A stretch of DNA of 64,000 nucleotides from an uncultured Eubacteriales bacterium (GCA_949077035.1 CARUPR010000002.1:8670-72669), one strand, 5' to 3'; numbered from the stretch's first letter, positions 1 through 10,007 are shown. The notes: generated by a model not told the origin, from the sequence alone. Numbers and translations: made by a program.

Positions 1-3000
1 TTTAAGACGTCTTAATAAAACAGGGTCGATTGCTTCAAAGTCAATGTTTGCATCTTTGCACAAGTTTATAAGCAGGGTATAATCGATTTTGTCATCATTT
101 TTGATTTCAACAGCTTGTTTTTCAAAGAATTTGGTGTCGCCTTTAGCAAAAGCTTCAATTGCTTTGTCAACAATATCTTCAGGCACTCCTTTTTCTGCAA
201 GACTTTCAATGAATCCAACTTTCTTTTCAAATGTTTCGATATCTTGGTTAAGTTGGTCAAGTTGATTAAGCTCGTCAAGTAAATTCTTATCATCTTCATT
301 AAGAAGGTCTTTCTTAATTTTAAGTGTTTCAATTTCATTTTGCTTATCTGTAAGGTTGGCATTAACTTGTTTTTCAATACCAGTATTATCAATTTCGTTT
401 AATTTGTTTTTGATATTGTCTTTGTTTTCATCTTTTAAGATGTCTTGTAAATCTTTTGCATTTAAACCTATGCTTGACAATAATTCATTTGAATAATCTG
501 CAGCTCGTTTTACATCTGCTGATATTTTCTTTTTCATTTTTTTGTCAATGATTGCATTGTCTACAAACATATTCAAGAAATTGTAATTATTGTTTTTAAT
601 TGATTCTTCCCAACAATATTTAAATTCTTCAGCAATATTTGAAAATTCTTTAAATTTGTTTTCCTTAATCCAAAGCTCTTTTTGAGCATCGATAGAAAGT
701 CCATTTTTTGAAATTTCTTTATATTCTTTTTTGAATTGACTATTATAAATACCAAAATGTTTTGCAATATTTTTAGGTGAAGCTTCTGGATTTTCTACAA
801 TATAATCTATTAGCTCTTGCTTATAGTTGCGTTTGAAATTTGCATATCCGAGAAGTGGTTGAGCGTTTTCTGTTGTTGGTAGTTTGTTTTCTTGTTTTAA
901 AAGATTTAAAATCAAATCGTAGACATTATTAATATCTTCAAGACCATTTGCTTTCTTCTTGTTTTTATTATGTTTTGCTTTTTGTCTATTAAGCTCATTG
1001 TCAACAGTCTTTTCACCCAAAGTTTTATCATAACAATGACTTTCAACCTTTGCATGAGCATTGAGAATATTGATTTGATTGTTTATAAATTCTTCAGCCT
1101 TTTTAATGCTAAATTCCTTACTGCTTGCATCCTTTTCATCTTTTAAAATGATTCCTTTTTTATAAATATCATCAAATTTTAAAGAGCCAATATTTGTGGT
1201 GATTTTTTTGTTTTTAAGCATATCTGATATTGCGGTTGAAATATCTTTTCCACTTGAAATTTCTTTAAGTTTGTTGATAAGATTTTGTCTTTCGCTGAGT
1301 TTGCCTTCCTCATGTTCTGTAGAAAGATTTAAAGCATCAATAAGTCTGTTTGTGTTTTGATAGCCTTGAATATTGGTTTTTGCATCGTTTAACTGCTGTT
1401 CAAGCATCTCTGTTGTAATATTAAATTTATCGATAGTTTGATTTAACTTTGTTTTTGAATAGTTGCAACCTGCATCAACCAAAGCTCTATCAAAACAAAG
1501 TTCGAAATAGCTGCCATTTAATACATTTTCAATCACATTTATCGTTGATTTATAATTATCAATCTTTTCCTTTGACAATTTTATCATATTATCATCAGCA
1601 ATTGCATTTTCAAAAGGATGGATTTCAATTGCTTTTTCAATGATTGAAAGGGTGGTTGCAATGTTGGTTAAGTCAACTTCGGTATATCTCATATCCAACA
1701 TAAATGTATTTTTTAAAGATGTAACTTTATTTAAAACTTCATCTTCTGATACATTTAATTGATTGATATTTTTGCCAAAAGTAGTTGAAATATCAGTCAA
1801 AATATTTTTGCATAAATCTGATGTTTTTGTTGAAATATTATTAAATATTTTGGTTTGTATTGCATTATATGCCTCAGAAAGTTCAATGGCTTTTTCAGAC
1901 ATATTGTTTTGTTTGTCTTTTTGCGAGGATATAGTTGCAATAATTTCATCAAATGTCCCTTGATTAGATTCTAAGTTAGGTTTTTTTAAATCTGGCAAGA
2001 TTATTCCTGATGGGACGCCTTTTTCAAGTGGTGCATCAAATAAATTATTGAAATCTGTAAAAAGCTGTGTTATTAAATTTTGACAATCGGTGGTATAAGC
2101 ATCATTATTAAATTCTTCTAAGATGAATGAATAAGCAAAATCATCTAAATTGATATTTGAAGCTATTTCTTTGTCTTTGGTAATAATAGAACGAATTGAT
2201 TTGTTGAGAATTATTTGTTCTACAGAATTTCTTGCCTCTTGATAACTATGAAATTTGTCTTCTTTTTGATTGCTTTCAAGTTCATTCATAACTTTGGCAT
2301 AATTTGCTGCCTGTTGCAAGTTTGCAATGCTGTCTCTGTTTTCTTTTGCAATGACATCAATTTTATCTAGCGATGAATTGATGTTGTCATTTGCTGCAAT
2401 CAAAGAATCAAAAATTTCAACCTTTTCTTCATTTGGCACATCTTTTAAAATCATGTCAAGTTTTGTTTCATTTATATTCTTGTCAACAGAAAGTCTTCTT
2501 ATAATGGCATGAGCATAGCGGTCTAATATCTTCTTTCTGGTGACTTGGTCAACCTCTTTTCCATTCATGATTTTTGAAAGTTGTCTGTCATTTGATTTTT
2601 CAATCATTGCTTCTTGATTGTTTATCATTGACTGAATTTTCTCTTCATTTCTTACAACAACATCAAGATGATTGATAAAATCATTTAAATAGTCCGCCTT
2701 ATTTTCAGAGAACATATTATTGATAAACTTATCTTTTTTATCTTCTGGAATATTGTTGAAATTTGAATTGATGAAATTATTGATAAGAACATTTCTTTTT
2801 TCGGTTGTTGTTTCATTTTGGATATTTTTCAGTGAAGAAAGCATATTTTGCTTGATTTTAAGACCATCACTGCTCATAAGTCTATCAAATCTTGGGATAG
2901 AATGTTCAGCTTCTAAATCTTGTGAGAAACCAACACCATAATTTTCATAAATGTTGTAAAAACTATTTGCATTTTCATTTGAGAGGTAGAGGAAGTTGTA

Positions 3001-4680
3001 AAGTTCTTGCTCTCTTTTATACATATTTTCAACAGATTTGTTTAAATCTTTTTCGTTTTCATGGAATTTTTCGGCAAATTTGTTGTCTTCATCTTCCTGC
3101 TCTTCAATTTCGGCAACTCTGCTGTAAGCTATGTCAAATGATTTGATGACAGCTTTATCTTTAAAGGCGACCATTGCTGAGCCAACCCCGACAAGAGCCA
3201 TTCCAATAAAAGCTAGGGCGACAAGACCTCCAGTAAGCAATGCACCAATACCAATGAAGAAGCCTAAAACAGCAATTGCATTTCCATAGTTTTCGGCGAA
3301 CTTTTTAAAGTCATGTTCTTTTGTCGATTTTATTAAAGGCTTGTCTTTATCATCCTCTTTGTCTTCTGGTTTTGCTTCTGTTTCTTGCTGAGGTTTTTTG
3401 TCATCTTTGTCATTTTCATTATTTTCCTCTGGGGGTTTTTTGTCATCTACAATAGGCTCTACAAAATCATGGTTTTCATCTTCCTCTTCAGGCGTTTTAT
3501 CGTCACTGCCATCATCGTCATCATCATCATTATCGTCAAAAAGCATATTATAAGTTTCTGGCTTAAGATTATAAACATAGTCTGCATAATCTCTTTCATC
3601 CTTTTTAGAGAAGACCAAACCGCCAATTGTTTTATCAGTTTCTGCAGGCTCTTTTGCAGCCTCATAACCTGAAAGCTGACTTAATAATTCAATTGCCTGC
3701 TTTGACTGAGAAGTGAAATTGCCGTCTTTATCCTGTTTTAAATCTAAGGCAATAGAGCGTCTGTTGACAGAATTTTTGTTTTTTGCCGACTTAGGTGCAA
3801 TTTGAATCACAAGCCTTGGGACTTCCACTCCATTTACAACTTCATAAAGAAGATTCATTTTTTCAAGTCTTTCAAATTTTCCATTGATAAAAAGGAAGTT
3901 GTCTTTTGTATTATCTTTTTCGTTTTGTTTTGAAATAAAGAAATAAGGTATATTGTCGGTATTATCTTTTTCGCTGCTAGGGTCAATAGTGGTGATTGAA
4001 TAATCTCCAAATTTTGCAGATTCATTGCCACGATAAATTCCTGCATAGAGTGCAAGATTTTTTATTGGGAAGTCGTTTAGGTCTTTAGGTGAGGCATAAC
4101 TTTTGCCAGAAGCCTTGTTTGTTGTCCTAAACATCTCATTGTCTTTGTCAAGGAAGGCTTCAACCGCACTTGCATTTAATGACACATCAACGCCAATGCC
4201 GGCTTGAAAATCTGAAGTATGAGAGAAAACATTGCCTTCATTATCGGCGATTTTTATTGATGTCGCATCAGAAGTGATTGTATAAACTTTGCCGCTTGAT
4301 GCTGTAATTTGAAAGCAAGTTGCGCCATGCTCTTTTGAAATGGTTATGCTGCCTTGACCAGGTTTTATGTCAAGGGTGGCGGTCCCTAATTCATCAACAA
4401 GAGTTTTGCCATCAGCAGTTTTAAAGAGTGAGAGGTCGGAAAATTTGAGGGTATAACCATCATCCTTAGCCTTATCGATAGAAAAAATTTCTCGCTTAGT
4501 AGGAGTGCCATTTTCAAAAACTTGGTCAGAAAATTCAAAGAAATGCTCGGATAATGGGTCGATTGCCAAAGTTTGTCCTACGACAATTTCTTTTCCTTCT
4601 TGATTTTTTAATTTTTTACCATTCTTATCAACAGGTGAAATTTTGTTTGTCAAAGAATTAATATTATTTAAAATAGCCAT
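1..4680 (-). CDS. Very large acidic coiled-coil protein with a central membrane segment (C-terminus outside the window)
   Basis: The frame is open from an ATG at 4680 (preceded by AAGGAGAA) to base 1 without a stop, giving 1560 residues; the C-terminus lies beyond the window. There is no signal peptide. The N-terminal ~370 residues look globular with beta-rich stretches. An Asp/Glu-rich linker (about residues 380-450, including runs of Asp) leads to a Gly/Ala-rich hydrophobic hairpin at about residues 463-500 that should form one or two membrane helices. The remaining >1000 residues are Lys/Glu/Asn-rich, predicted helical and coiled-coil-like. I do not recognise the family. A membrane-anchored scaffold or secreted effector-like protein is possible, but that is inference. 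It is transcribed divergently from secA. Confidence 0.85.
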   Translation of the reverse strand, partial: MAILNNINSLTNKISPVDKNGKKLKNQEGKEIVVGQTLAIDPLSEHFFEFSDQVFENGTPTKREIFSIDKAKDDGYTLKFSDLSLFKTADGKTLVDELGTATLDIKPGQGSITISKEHGATCFQITASSGKVYTITSDATSIKIADNEGNVFSHTSDFQAGIGVDVSLNASAVEAFLDKDNEMFRTTNKASGKSYASPKDLNDFPIKNLALYAGIYRGNESAKFGDYSITTIDPSSEKDNTDNIPYFFISKQNEKDNTKDNFLFINGKFERLEKMNLLYEVVNGVEVPRLVIQIAPKSAKNKNSVNRRSIALDLKQDKDGNFTSQSKQAIELLSQLSGYEAAKEPAETDKTIGGLVFSKKDERDYADYVYNLKPETYNMLFDDNDDDDDDGSDDKTPEEEDENHDFVEPIVDDKKPPEENNENDKDDKKPQQETEAKPEDKEDDKDKPLIKSTKEHDFKKFAENYGNAIAVLGFFIGIGALLTGGLVALAFIGMALVGVGSAMVAFKDKAVIKSFDIAYSRVAEIEEQEDEDNKFAEKFHENEKDLNKSVENMYKREQELYNFLYLSNENANSFYNIYENYGVGFSQDLEAEHSIPRFDRLMSSDGLKIKQNMLSSLKNIQNETTTEKRNVLINNFINSNFNNIPEDKKDKFINNMFSENKADYLNDFINHLDVVVRNEEKIQSMINNQEAMIEKSNDRQLSKIMNGKEVDQVTRKKILDRYAHAIIRRLSVDKNINETKLDMILKDVPNEEKVEIFDSLIAANDNINSSLDKIDVIAKENRDSIANLQQAANYAKVMNELESNQKEDKFHSYQEARNSVEQIILNKSIRSIITKDKEIASNINLDDFAYSFILEEFNNDAYTTDCQNLITQLFTDFNNLFDAPLEKGVPSGIILPDLKKPNLESNQGTFDEIIATISSQKDKQNNMSEKAIELSEAYNAIQTKIFNNISTKTSDLCKNILTDISTTFGKNINQLNVSEDEVLNKVTSLKNTFMLDMRYTEVDLTNIATTLSIIEKAIEIHPFENAIADDNMIKLSKEKIDNYKSTINVIENVLNGSYFELCFDRALVDAGCNYSKTKLNQTIDKFNITTEMLEQQLNDAKTNIQGYQNTNRLIDALNLSTEHEEGKLSERQNLINKLKEISSGKDISTAISDMLKNKKITTNIGSLKFDDIYKKGIILKDEKDASSKEFSIKKAEEFINNQINILNAHAKVESHCYDKTLGEKTVDNELNRQKAKHNKNKKKANGLEDINNVYDLILNLLKQENKLPTTENAQPLLGYANFKRNYKQELIDYIVENPEASPKNIAKHFGIYNSQFKKEYKEISKNGLSIDAQKELWIKENKFKEFSNIAEEFKYCWEESIKNNNYNFLNMFVDNAIIDKKMKKKISADVKRAADYSNELLSSIGLNAKDLQDILKDENKDNIKNKLNEIDNTGIEKQVNANLTDKQNEIETLKIKKDLLNEDDKNLLDELNQLDQLNQDIETFEKKVGFIESLAEKGVPEDIVDKAIEAFAKGDTKFFEKQAVEIKNDDKIDYTLLINLCKDANIDFEAIDPVLLRRLK

Positions 4681-4712
4681 TAAATTCTCCTTCATAAATA
4701 TATATTAATAAT

Positions 4713-4742
4713 ATTATACAACCTTATATAATAAAAGTCAAG
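4713..4742 (-). promoter_or_regulatory. Promoter of the large coiled-coil gene
   Basis: On the minus strand TTGACT (4742-4737) and TATAAT (4718-4713) are separated by 18 bp, about 30 bp upstream of the gene's Shine-Dalgarno site. Confidence 0.6.
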
Positions 4743-4862
4743 ATTTCGACATTGTTTGTGCCTAAAATTTGAAAAATTGGAAATAAATTTTATAGAAGTA
4801 GTTTATTTGACAAGGTTTTGACAAAATCTACCCTTAAAGTTGAGATTAATGGCAAATTTATT

Positions 4863-4899
4863 TTGACTTTTTATCTTTTTTTGTATAAAATATTATACT
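4863..4899 (+). promoter_or_regulatory. Probable secA promoter
   Basis: TTGACT at 4863 is followed by two candidate -10 boxes, TATAAA at 4884 and TATACT at 4894. Neither has ideal spacing, so the exact promoter is uncertain. An AAGGAG site lies just before the secA ATG. Confidence 0.4.
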
Positions 4900-4922
4900 G
4901 AAAGTGTTTATAAGGAGAAATA

Positions 4923-7646
4923 ATGGGACTTTTTGGAAGTGAGAACAATTCACAAATTAGAAAACTTAAGAAGATAGCTGACAAAGTCATCCTTCTTGAA
5001 GATAAATATAAAGATTATTCAAACGAGCAGCTTAGGGCTTGCACAGATGAATTTAAAGACAGATATAAGGCGGGTGCATCACTCAATGACCTTTTGCCAG
5101 AAGCTTTTGCAGTAATTAGAGAGGCTTCATCGAGAGTTTTGAATATGCGTCATTTTTATTCACAAATTATTGGCGGTATTGCAATTCATCAAGGCAGAAT
5201 TGCCGAAATGGCGACAGGTGAAGGTAAAACTTTGGTGGCGACTCTTCCTGTTTACCTAAATGCAATCTCTGGCAAAGGTGTTCATGTTGTCACTGTCAAT
5301 GACTATTTGGCAAAACGTGACGCCGAATGGATGGGAAAGGTTTATAAGTTCTTGGGCTTGACTGTGGGCATTTCAATTTCCGGTCAAAGCGACAAACAAA
5401 AAAGAGAGGCCTATAGATGCGACATCACCTATGCGACAAATAATGAACTTGGCTTTGATTATCTTCGTGATAATATGGCAGGCAATAAAAATGCAAGAGT
5501 GCTTCGTGGTCTCAACTTTGCAGTTGTTGATGAAGTGGATAGTATCTTGATTGATGAAGCCAGAACTCCTCTTATTATAAGTGGTATGAGCGGCAAATCA
5601 TCTGACGGCTATCTTCAAGCACAAAAGTTTGTTAATACATTAAAACAAGAGGAAGATGTTGAAATTGATGTAAAAACAAAACAGATAAATATGACTGAAA
5701 GCGGTATAAGCAAGGCAGAAGCCTTTTTCAAAATTGAAAACCTTTCTGACCTTGAAAATTTGGAGCTTAACCATTATATCAACAATGCTTTGAAGGCAAA
5801 CTTTATCATGCACCGCGATGCAAATTATGTGGTAAAAGATGGCGAAGTGGTAATTGTTGATGAATTTACCGGTCGTCTTTCAATAGGCAGACGTTTCAGC
5901 TCTGGCTTGCATCAGGCTATTGAAGCTAAAGAAGGTGTTGACATTCGTGATGAAAACCAAACTTTTGCGACCATAACCTTCCAAAATTTCTTCAGACTTT
6001 ACAACAAACTCTCTGGTATGACAGGAACAGCCAAGACAGAAGAAGGTGAGTTTAGGACAATTTATAATCTTGACGTTGTTGTCATTCCTCCAAACAAGCC
6101 AAAGCAAAGAATAGACTATCCTGATATCATGTATGCCTCAGAAAAGGGCAAGATAAAGGCTATTATTGAAGAGATAAAAGATTGTGAAGAAAAGGGACAA
6201 CCAGTGCTTGTCGGAACAATCAATATTGATAAGTCAGAACTTATCTCTCATGCTTTAAAATCTGCAGGAATAAAGCATCAGGTGTTAAACGCCAAAAATA
6301 ATGAAAAAGAAAGTGAAATTGTTGCTCAGGCGGGAAGAAAAGGTGCTGTGACTATTGCCACCAACATGGCTGGTCGTGGAACTGATATCTTGCTTGGCGG
6401 AAACCCTGAATTTATGGCAACCAAAGAGATGAGAAACAATGGTTTCAGCGAAGAGGAAATTCTTTATGCAACAGCTTTCAACTTTGTTGATGATGAAAAA
6501 CTCAACAAGGCAAGAGAGGTTTACAGCAATCTCTATGAAAAATATAAAAAGGTCACCGATGAAGAAAAAGAAGAGGTGAAAAAATTGGGTGGTCTTCACA
6601 TCGTGGGGACAGAACGTCATGAATCAAGACGTATCGATAATCAGCTTCGTGGTCGTGCAGGCCGTCAAGGTGACCCAGGCTCAAGTGTATTTTTCCTTTC
6701 ACCAGAAGATGACCTATTGATGCGTTTTGCTGATGACAAATTAAAAAGGATATTCCAATTCTTCAAGATTGATGATGATGTGCCTTTCCAAGTTAAGCTG
6801 ATTGCGAAACACGTTGAAAAAGCACAAAGAAAGATAGAACTTCAAAATTTTGGCATCAGAAAATCGGTTCTTCAATTTGACGATGTCATGAATAAGCAAA
6901 GAGAAATCATCTATAATGAAAGAAATAAGGTGCTTGACGGAGAGCCAGTTCATGAACAAATTATGAATATGTTTCCAGAAGTTGTTGCAAAAAGTGTTTA
7001 TAAAATTATCAGCGATGACAAACCTTATTATGAATGGGATTTAGAGGCTCTTAAGAAAGAACTTGAAAAAGGTCTTATCGAGAAAGATGGCAATCTTATC
7101 ACAGAAGCCTTTGTTGAAGAATGTGACGCAGATGATGTCATTGAAAAAGTGCTTGCTGATATAGAGAAGAGATATAAAGAGCGTCAAGAAAATTTAGCCC
7201 AAATGGGTGTTGATTTTGAAGATATCGAAAGAAACGTCCTTCTTCGTATGGTTGATATAAATTGGATGAGCCAGATTGAAGATATGCAGATAATGAAAGA
7301 TGAAATCATAGCCAGACAATATGGCCAACAAGACCCTGTGCTTGCTTATAAAAAAGAAGGCTTTGATATGTTTGATAAGATGATTGAAAAAATCAGAGAA
7401 AACACCTGCAAAATCTTGCTTAATGCTCAAATTCAACAGGCACCAGAAGAGCCAAAACCACAACCGGTTAAAATCACTTTTACAGGCAAAGAGCTCACCC
7501 CTGAAGAGAGGGCAGCAAAGAAGGCAAAAGAAAAATTAAAAATTCAAAAAACTGTCTATAATGACAAACCAAAAATAGGCAGAAATGACTTATGCAGTTG
7601 CGGCTCGGGCAAGAAGTATAAAAATTGCTGCGGAAGAGATAATTAA
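4923..7646 (+). CDS. secA: Preprotein translocase ATPase SecA
   Basis: SecA is the ATPase motor that pushes unfolded preproteins through SecYEG. The 907-residue protein has the Walker A motif GEGKT near residue 100, the DEVDSILIDEA Walker B region near residue 210, the preprotein cross-linking domain, and the helicase motif GRGTDI. It ends in a SEC-C zinc finger (CSCGSGKKYKNCC) in the last 20 residues, which normally binds SecB or ribosomes. Length is normal to slightly long for the family. The ATG follows TAAGGAG at proper spacing. It is a single gene, followed by a terminator at 7777. Confidence 0.98.
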   Translation: MGLFGSENNSQIRKLKKIADKVILLEDKYKDYSNEQLRACTDEFKDRYKAGASLNDLLPEAFAVIREASSRVLNMRHFYSQIIGGIAIHQGRIAEMATGEGKTLVATLPVYLNAISGKGVHVVTVNDYLAKRDAEWMGKVYKFLGLTVGISISGQSDKQKREAYRCDITYATNNELGFDYLRDNMAGNKNARVLRGLNFAVVDEVDSILIDEARTPLIISGMSGKSSDGYLQAQKFVNTLKQEEDVEIDVKTKQINMTESGISKAEAFFKIENLSDLENLELNHYINNALKANFIMHRDANYVVKDGEVVIVDEFTGRLSIGRRFSSGLHQAIEAKEGVDIRDENQTFATITFQNFFRLYNKLSGMTGTAKTEEGEFRTIYNLDVVVIPPNKPKQRIDYPDIMYASEKGKIKAIIEEIKDCEEKGQPVLVGTINIDKSELISHALKSAGIKHQVLNAKNNEKESEIVAQAGRKGAVTIATNMAGRGTDILLGGNPEFMATKEMRNNGFSEEEILYATAFNFVDDEKLNKAREVYSNLYEKYKKVTDEEKEEVKKLGGLHIVGTERHESRRIDNQLRGRAGRQGDPGSSVFFLSPEDDLLMRFADDKLKRIFQFFKIDDDVPFQVKLIAKHVEKAQRKIELQNFGIRKSVLQFDDVMNKQREIIYNERNKVLDGEPVHEQIMNMFPEVVAKSVYKIISDDKPYYEWDLEALKKELEKGLIEKDGNLITEAFVEECDADDVIEKVLADIEKRYKERQENLAQMGVDFEDIERNVLLRMVDINWMSQIEDMQIMKDEIIARQYGQQDPVLAYKKEGFDMFDKMIEKIRENTCKILLNAQIQQAPEEPKPQPVKITFTGKELTPEERAAKKAKEKLKIQKTVYNDKPKIGRNDLCSCGSGKKYKNCCGRDN

Positions 7647-7776
7647 GAAAAAAATAGCATTTTTTAAGTAAAAACACATATTTTTTCGCTTTTTAAGCTT
7701 AGTTTTGCTATATTATCAAAAATTATCATATAATTCAGCTCATTCTTGAATTGAAATTTTATAATAAATAATTTAA

Positions 7777-7806
7777 AATCTATCCTCTTTATAGGGTAGA
7801 TTTTTT
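7777..7806 (+). terminator. Intrinsic terminator after secA
   Basis: A 9-bp stem (AATCTATCC with GGGTAGATT, one T-G pair) with a 7-nt loop is followed by a T tract. It lies 130 bp after the secA stop. Confidence 0.7.
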
Positions 7807-7931
7807 AAGAAACTTAAAAGGCATAAATGAAATGATTGATTTTATCTAGTTTGACTAAATGAAAGGCTTTGACTTGTTTAGGCAAACAATATTAAAAAAA
7901 ATTGCATATATTGAATTTGTGAGGTTAAAAA

Positions 7932-8834
7932 ATGGAACTTGTAGTATTGGCTGGAGGAATTGGAAGTCGATTTGGCGGGCTTAAACAGCTTTCACCGGTG
8001 GATGATGATGGTAATTTTATTTTAGATTATTCAGTTTTTGATGCAATAAAAGCTGGTTTTAAAAAGGTTATTTTTGTTATCAAAGAGGAAAACTTTGAAA
8101 TATTTAAAGAAACAATTGGCAAAAGAGTTGAAAAATTTATTCAAACTGCCTATGTTTTTCAAAATAATGACAACATATCTGATAAAATTGTTTTGCCCAA
8201 AGATAGGACAAAACCACTCGGCACCGCTCATGCACTGCTTGCTGCCAAAGAAGAAGTTGATGAAAATTTTTTGGTGATAAATGCAGATGATTTTTATGGT
8301 CGAGAGTCCTTTGACGAGATTGCCCAAATTTTGAATAATCCACTGAAAGAAGATGAATGTATCATGGTTGGCTATAATCTAAAAGATACTCTTTCAGAAA
8401 GTGGAAATGTCAAAAGGGGAATTTGTAAGGTTGAGGATGGTTGCCTGCAAAATATTGAAGAACATGAAATTTTCTTATCTGACAAAACTTTGCAGGCAAG
8501 AAGCCTTGAAAAAGATTTCGACATTGTGAAAACTTTGACAGGAAATGAAATTGTTTCAATGAATATGATAGCTTTTAATAAAGATATTTTTGCTGAATTA
8601 CAAAAAGGTTTTGAAGAATTTTTGAATGAAAATAAAGACAACTTATTGACAGCAGAATATTTTCTTCCATCATTTATAAATGACCTAATTAGAAAAAATA
8701 AGCTGGTTATGAAAGTGATAAAAACTAAGGCGAAATGGCAGGGAATTACCTTTAAAGAAGATTTAAATAAATTTAAAGAATTTATTAAAACTGAGAAAAA
8801 GCAACAAAAATATCCAAAAAATTTGTGGAAATAA
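7932..8834 (+). CDS. Sugar-phosphate/NTP nucleotidyltransferase family protein
   Basis: The N-terminus carries the nucleotidyltransferase signature GGIGSRFGGLKQL (residues 8-20), in which the Arg and Lys contact the nucleotide phosphates. A second conserved acidic site, INADDFYG, lies near residue 117. At 300 residues it has the size of a single-domain GT-A fold nucleotidyltransferase that joins a nucleoside triphosphate to a sugar or choline phosphate. The neighbours do not reveal the substrate. Its own GAGG Shine-Dalgarno site and flanking gaps suggest a single-gene unit. Confidence 0.8.
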   Translation: MELVVLAGGIGSRFGGLKQLSPVDDDGNFILDYSVFDAIKAGFKKVIFVIKEENFEIFKETIGKRVEKFIQTAYVFQNNDNISDKIVLPKDRTKPLGTAHALLAAKEEVDENFLVINADDFYGRESFDEIAQILNNPLKEDECIMVGYNLKDTLSESGNVKRGICKVEDGCLQNIEEHEIFLSDKTLQARSLEKDFDIVKTLTGNEIVSMNMIAFNKDIFAELQKGFEEFLNENKDNLLTAEYFLPSFINDLIRKNKLVMKVIKTKAKWQGITFKEDLNKFKEFIKTEKKQQKYPKNLWK

Positions 8835-9052
8835 ACACTTTTTTATTTAATTATTTAAATTTATCGGGTCATTTTTTAACAAAAAAAAGTATATAAACTT
8901 TTCACATAAGTATAAAAAAAGATTGATAAACATATATTAAAATAGTTTAAACAGGTGAAAAATGTTAAATTTTTCCAAAAAAATTGAAAAAAATGTTGTA
9001 AATGTTTTGTTTTAAATGCAAATTATGCTAAAATGTCTTTAAGGAGCTTTTA

Positions 9053-9334
9053 ATGAAAAGTTTTGTATACCCAGCGATATTTATAAAAGATAAAGAAGAT
9101 GAATTATATCGCGTTCTTATCCCTGATTTAGAACTTACTACCGATGGTGCTTTTATGGAAGAGGCATATCTTTATGCTAAGGCAATGCTTAAAGCTTATT
9201 TCTCTTATGTCGATAAATATGACCTTGATTTCAATCTTCCTACCGATTTTGAAACTGTGAAAAAATCATGTGAAGAAGATGATATTGTTATGCTTCTTGA
9301 TGCCGAAATTGAAGGTGAAGAAAAGGAAATATAG
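9053..9334 (+). CDS. HicB-like antitoxin-fold protein without a HicA partner
   Basis: The 93-residue protein has the layout of HicB partial RNase H-fold domains: an early YPAIF strand, then a VLIPDLE-TTDG segment (about residues 19-31), then an Ala-rich helix. HicB normally neutralises the HicA mRNA interferase. No 60-80-residue HicA-like frame exists on either side, and no C-terminal DNA-binding domain is evident. Free-standing HicB-like proteins of this kind are common in Firmicutes. AAGGAG precedes the ATG. Confidence 0.65.
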   Translation: MKSFVYPAIFIKDKEDELYRVLIPDLELTTDGAFMEEAYLYAKAMLKAYFSYVDKYDLDFNLPTDFETVKKSCEEDDIVMLLDAEIEGEEKEI

Positions 9335-9401
9335 ATAAAAAATCGGCACAAAAATTATTTAAAAATTATTTATAAAAATAGATATTAAATTAAAAAAATA
9401 G

Positions 9402-9430
9402 TTGACAATAAAAGTTTTTTATGATAGAAT
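9402..9430 (+). promoter_or_regulatory. Promoter of the rpmG-secE-nusG cluster
   Basis: TTGACA (9402-9407) and TAGAAT (9425-9430) are separated by exactly 17 bp. Transcription should begin near 9437. Confidence 0.85.
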
Positions 9431-9433
9431 ATG

Positions 9434-9465
9434 ACTAACATCTCTTGTGGGGTGTTAGTTTTTTT
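9434..9465 (+). promoter_or_regulatory. 5'-end hairpin with U tract in the rpmG leader
   Basis: A 9-bp stem (9434-9442 with 9451-9459) with an 8-nt loop is followed by six or more T. This looks like an intrinsic terminator, but it sits between the promoter and the rpmG Shine-Dalgarno site, at the very start of the transcript. It could be an attenuator or a 5' stability element. Confidence 0.6.
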
Positions 9466-9480
9466 GTTAGGAGAAGGAAT

Positions 9481-9642
9481 ATGGCATTACCAAAACGTAA
9501 AAATATTATCTTGGCTTGCACAGAATGTCAGGAAAGAAATTATGCTACAAGCAAAAATACATCAGCAAATCCTGAAAGAATTGAGATTACAAAATTTTGT
9601 TCAAGATGCGGAAAAAGAACTGTTCATAAAGAAACAAAATAA
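9481..9642 (+). CDS. rpmG: 50S ribosomal protein L33
   Basis: A 53-residue zinc-ribbon form of L33 with CTEC and CSRC pairs, a small protein of the large subunit near the E site. The ATG at 9481 was chosen because AGGAGAAGGA lies directly upstream and the product then begins in typical L33 fashion; a longer frame starting at 9445 would read through the leader hairpin. It heads the order L33-SecE-NusG, usual in Firmicutes. Confidence 0.95.
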   Translation: MALPKRKNIILACTECQERNYATSKNTSANPERIEITKFCSRCGKRTVHKETK

Positions 9643-9653
9643 TTGGAGGTTTT

Positions 9654-9995
9654 ATGTCTAAAAAGAAAAACAACAACCAGATGACTGCAAATGAGCAGGC
9701 TGGCTTGCAAACAAAAGACACTGAAAAAACCGAGAAAGTCAAACAAAGCGAGATTAAAAACTCTAAGTCTCAAAAAAATGTTAAAAAAGCCAAAAAAGAC
9801 AAAAAGGACAAGGGCAGCCTTAAAAGAAAGGCAAAAGAAACAGTGGCAGAACTTAAAAATGTCACATGGCCTACCTTTGGCGAAGTTTGCAAAAGGACAG
9901 GCGTTGTTTTAGTGGTTGTTCTTGTATTTGCGGTTATTATTTTTGGCATGGATTATGGTTTAGGGGCTCTTATGACGCTTCTGACTAAGAGATAA
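9654..9995 (+). CDS. secE: Preprotein translocase subunit SecE
   Basis: SecE clamps the SecY channel in the membrane. The 113-residue protein has a long Lys-rich N-terminal tail (about residues 1-60), the conserved amphipathic signature ELKNVTWPTFGE, and one membrane helix (about residues 85-105). The tail is longer than in the ~60-residue Bacillus type. It starts 11 bp after rpmG with GGAGG upstream. Confidence 0.95.
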   Translation: MSKKKNNNQMTANEQAGLQTKDTEKTEKVKQSEIKNSKSQKNVKKAKKDKKDKGSLKRKAKETVAELKNVTWPTFGEVCKRTGVVLVVVLVFAVIIFGMDYGLGALMTLLTKR

Positions 9996-10007
9996 AGGCG
10001 GGCTTAT

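Noticed and set aside
1449..3672. Several 60-95-codon plus-strand frames at the left end
   Set aside because: All lie opposite the single open minus-strand frame 4680-1 and lack Shine-Dalgarno sites.
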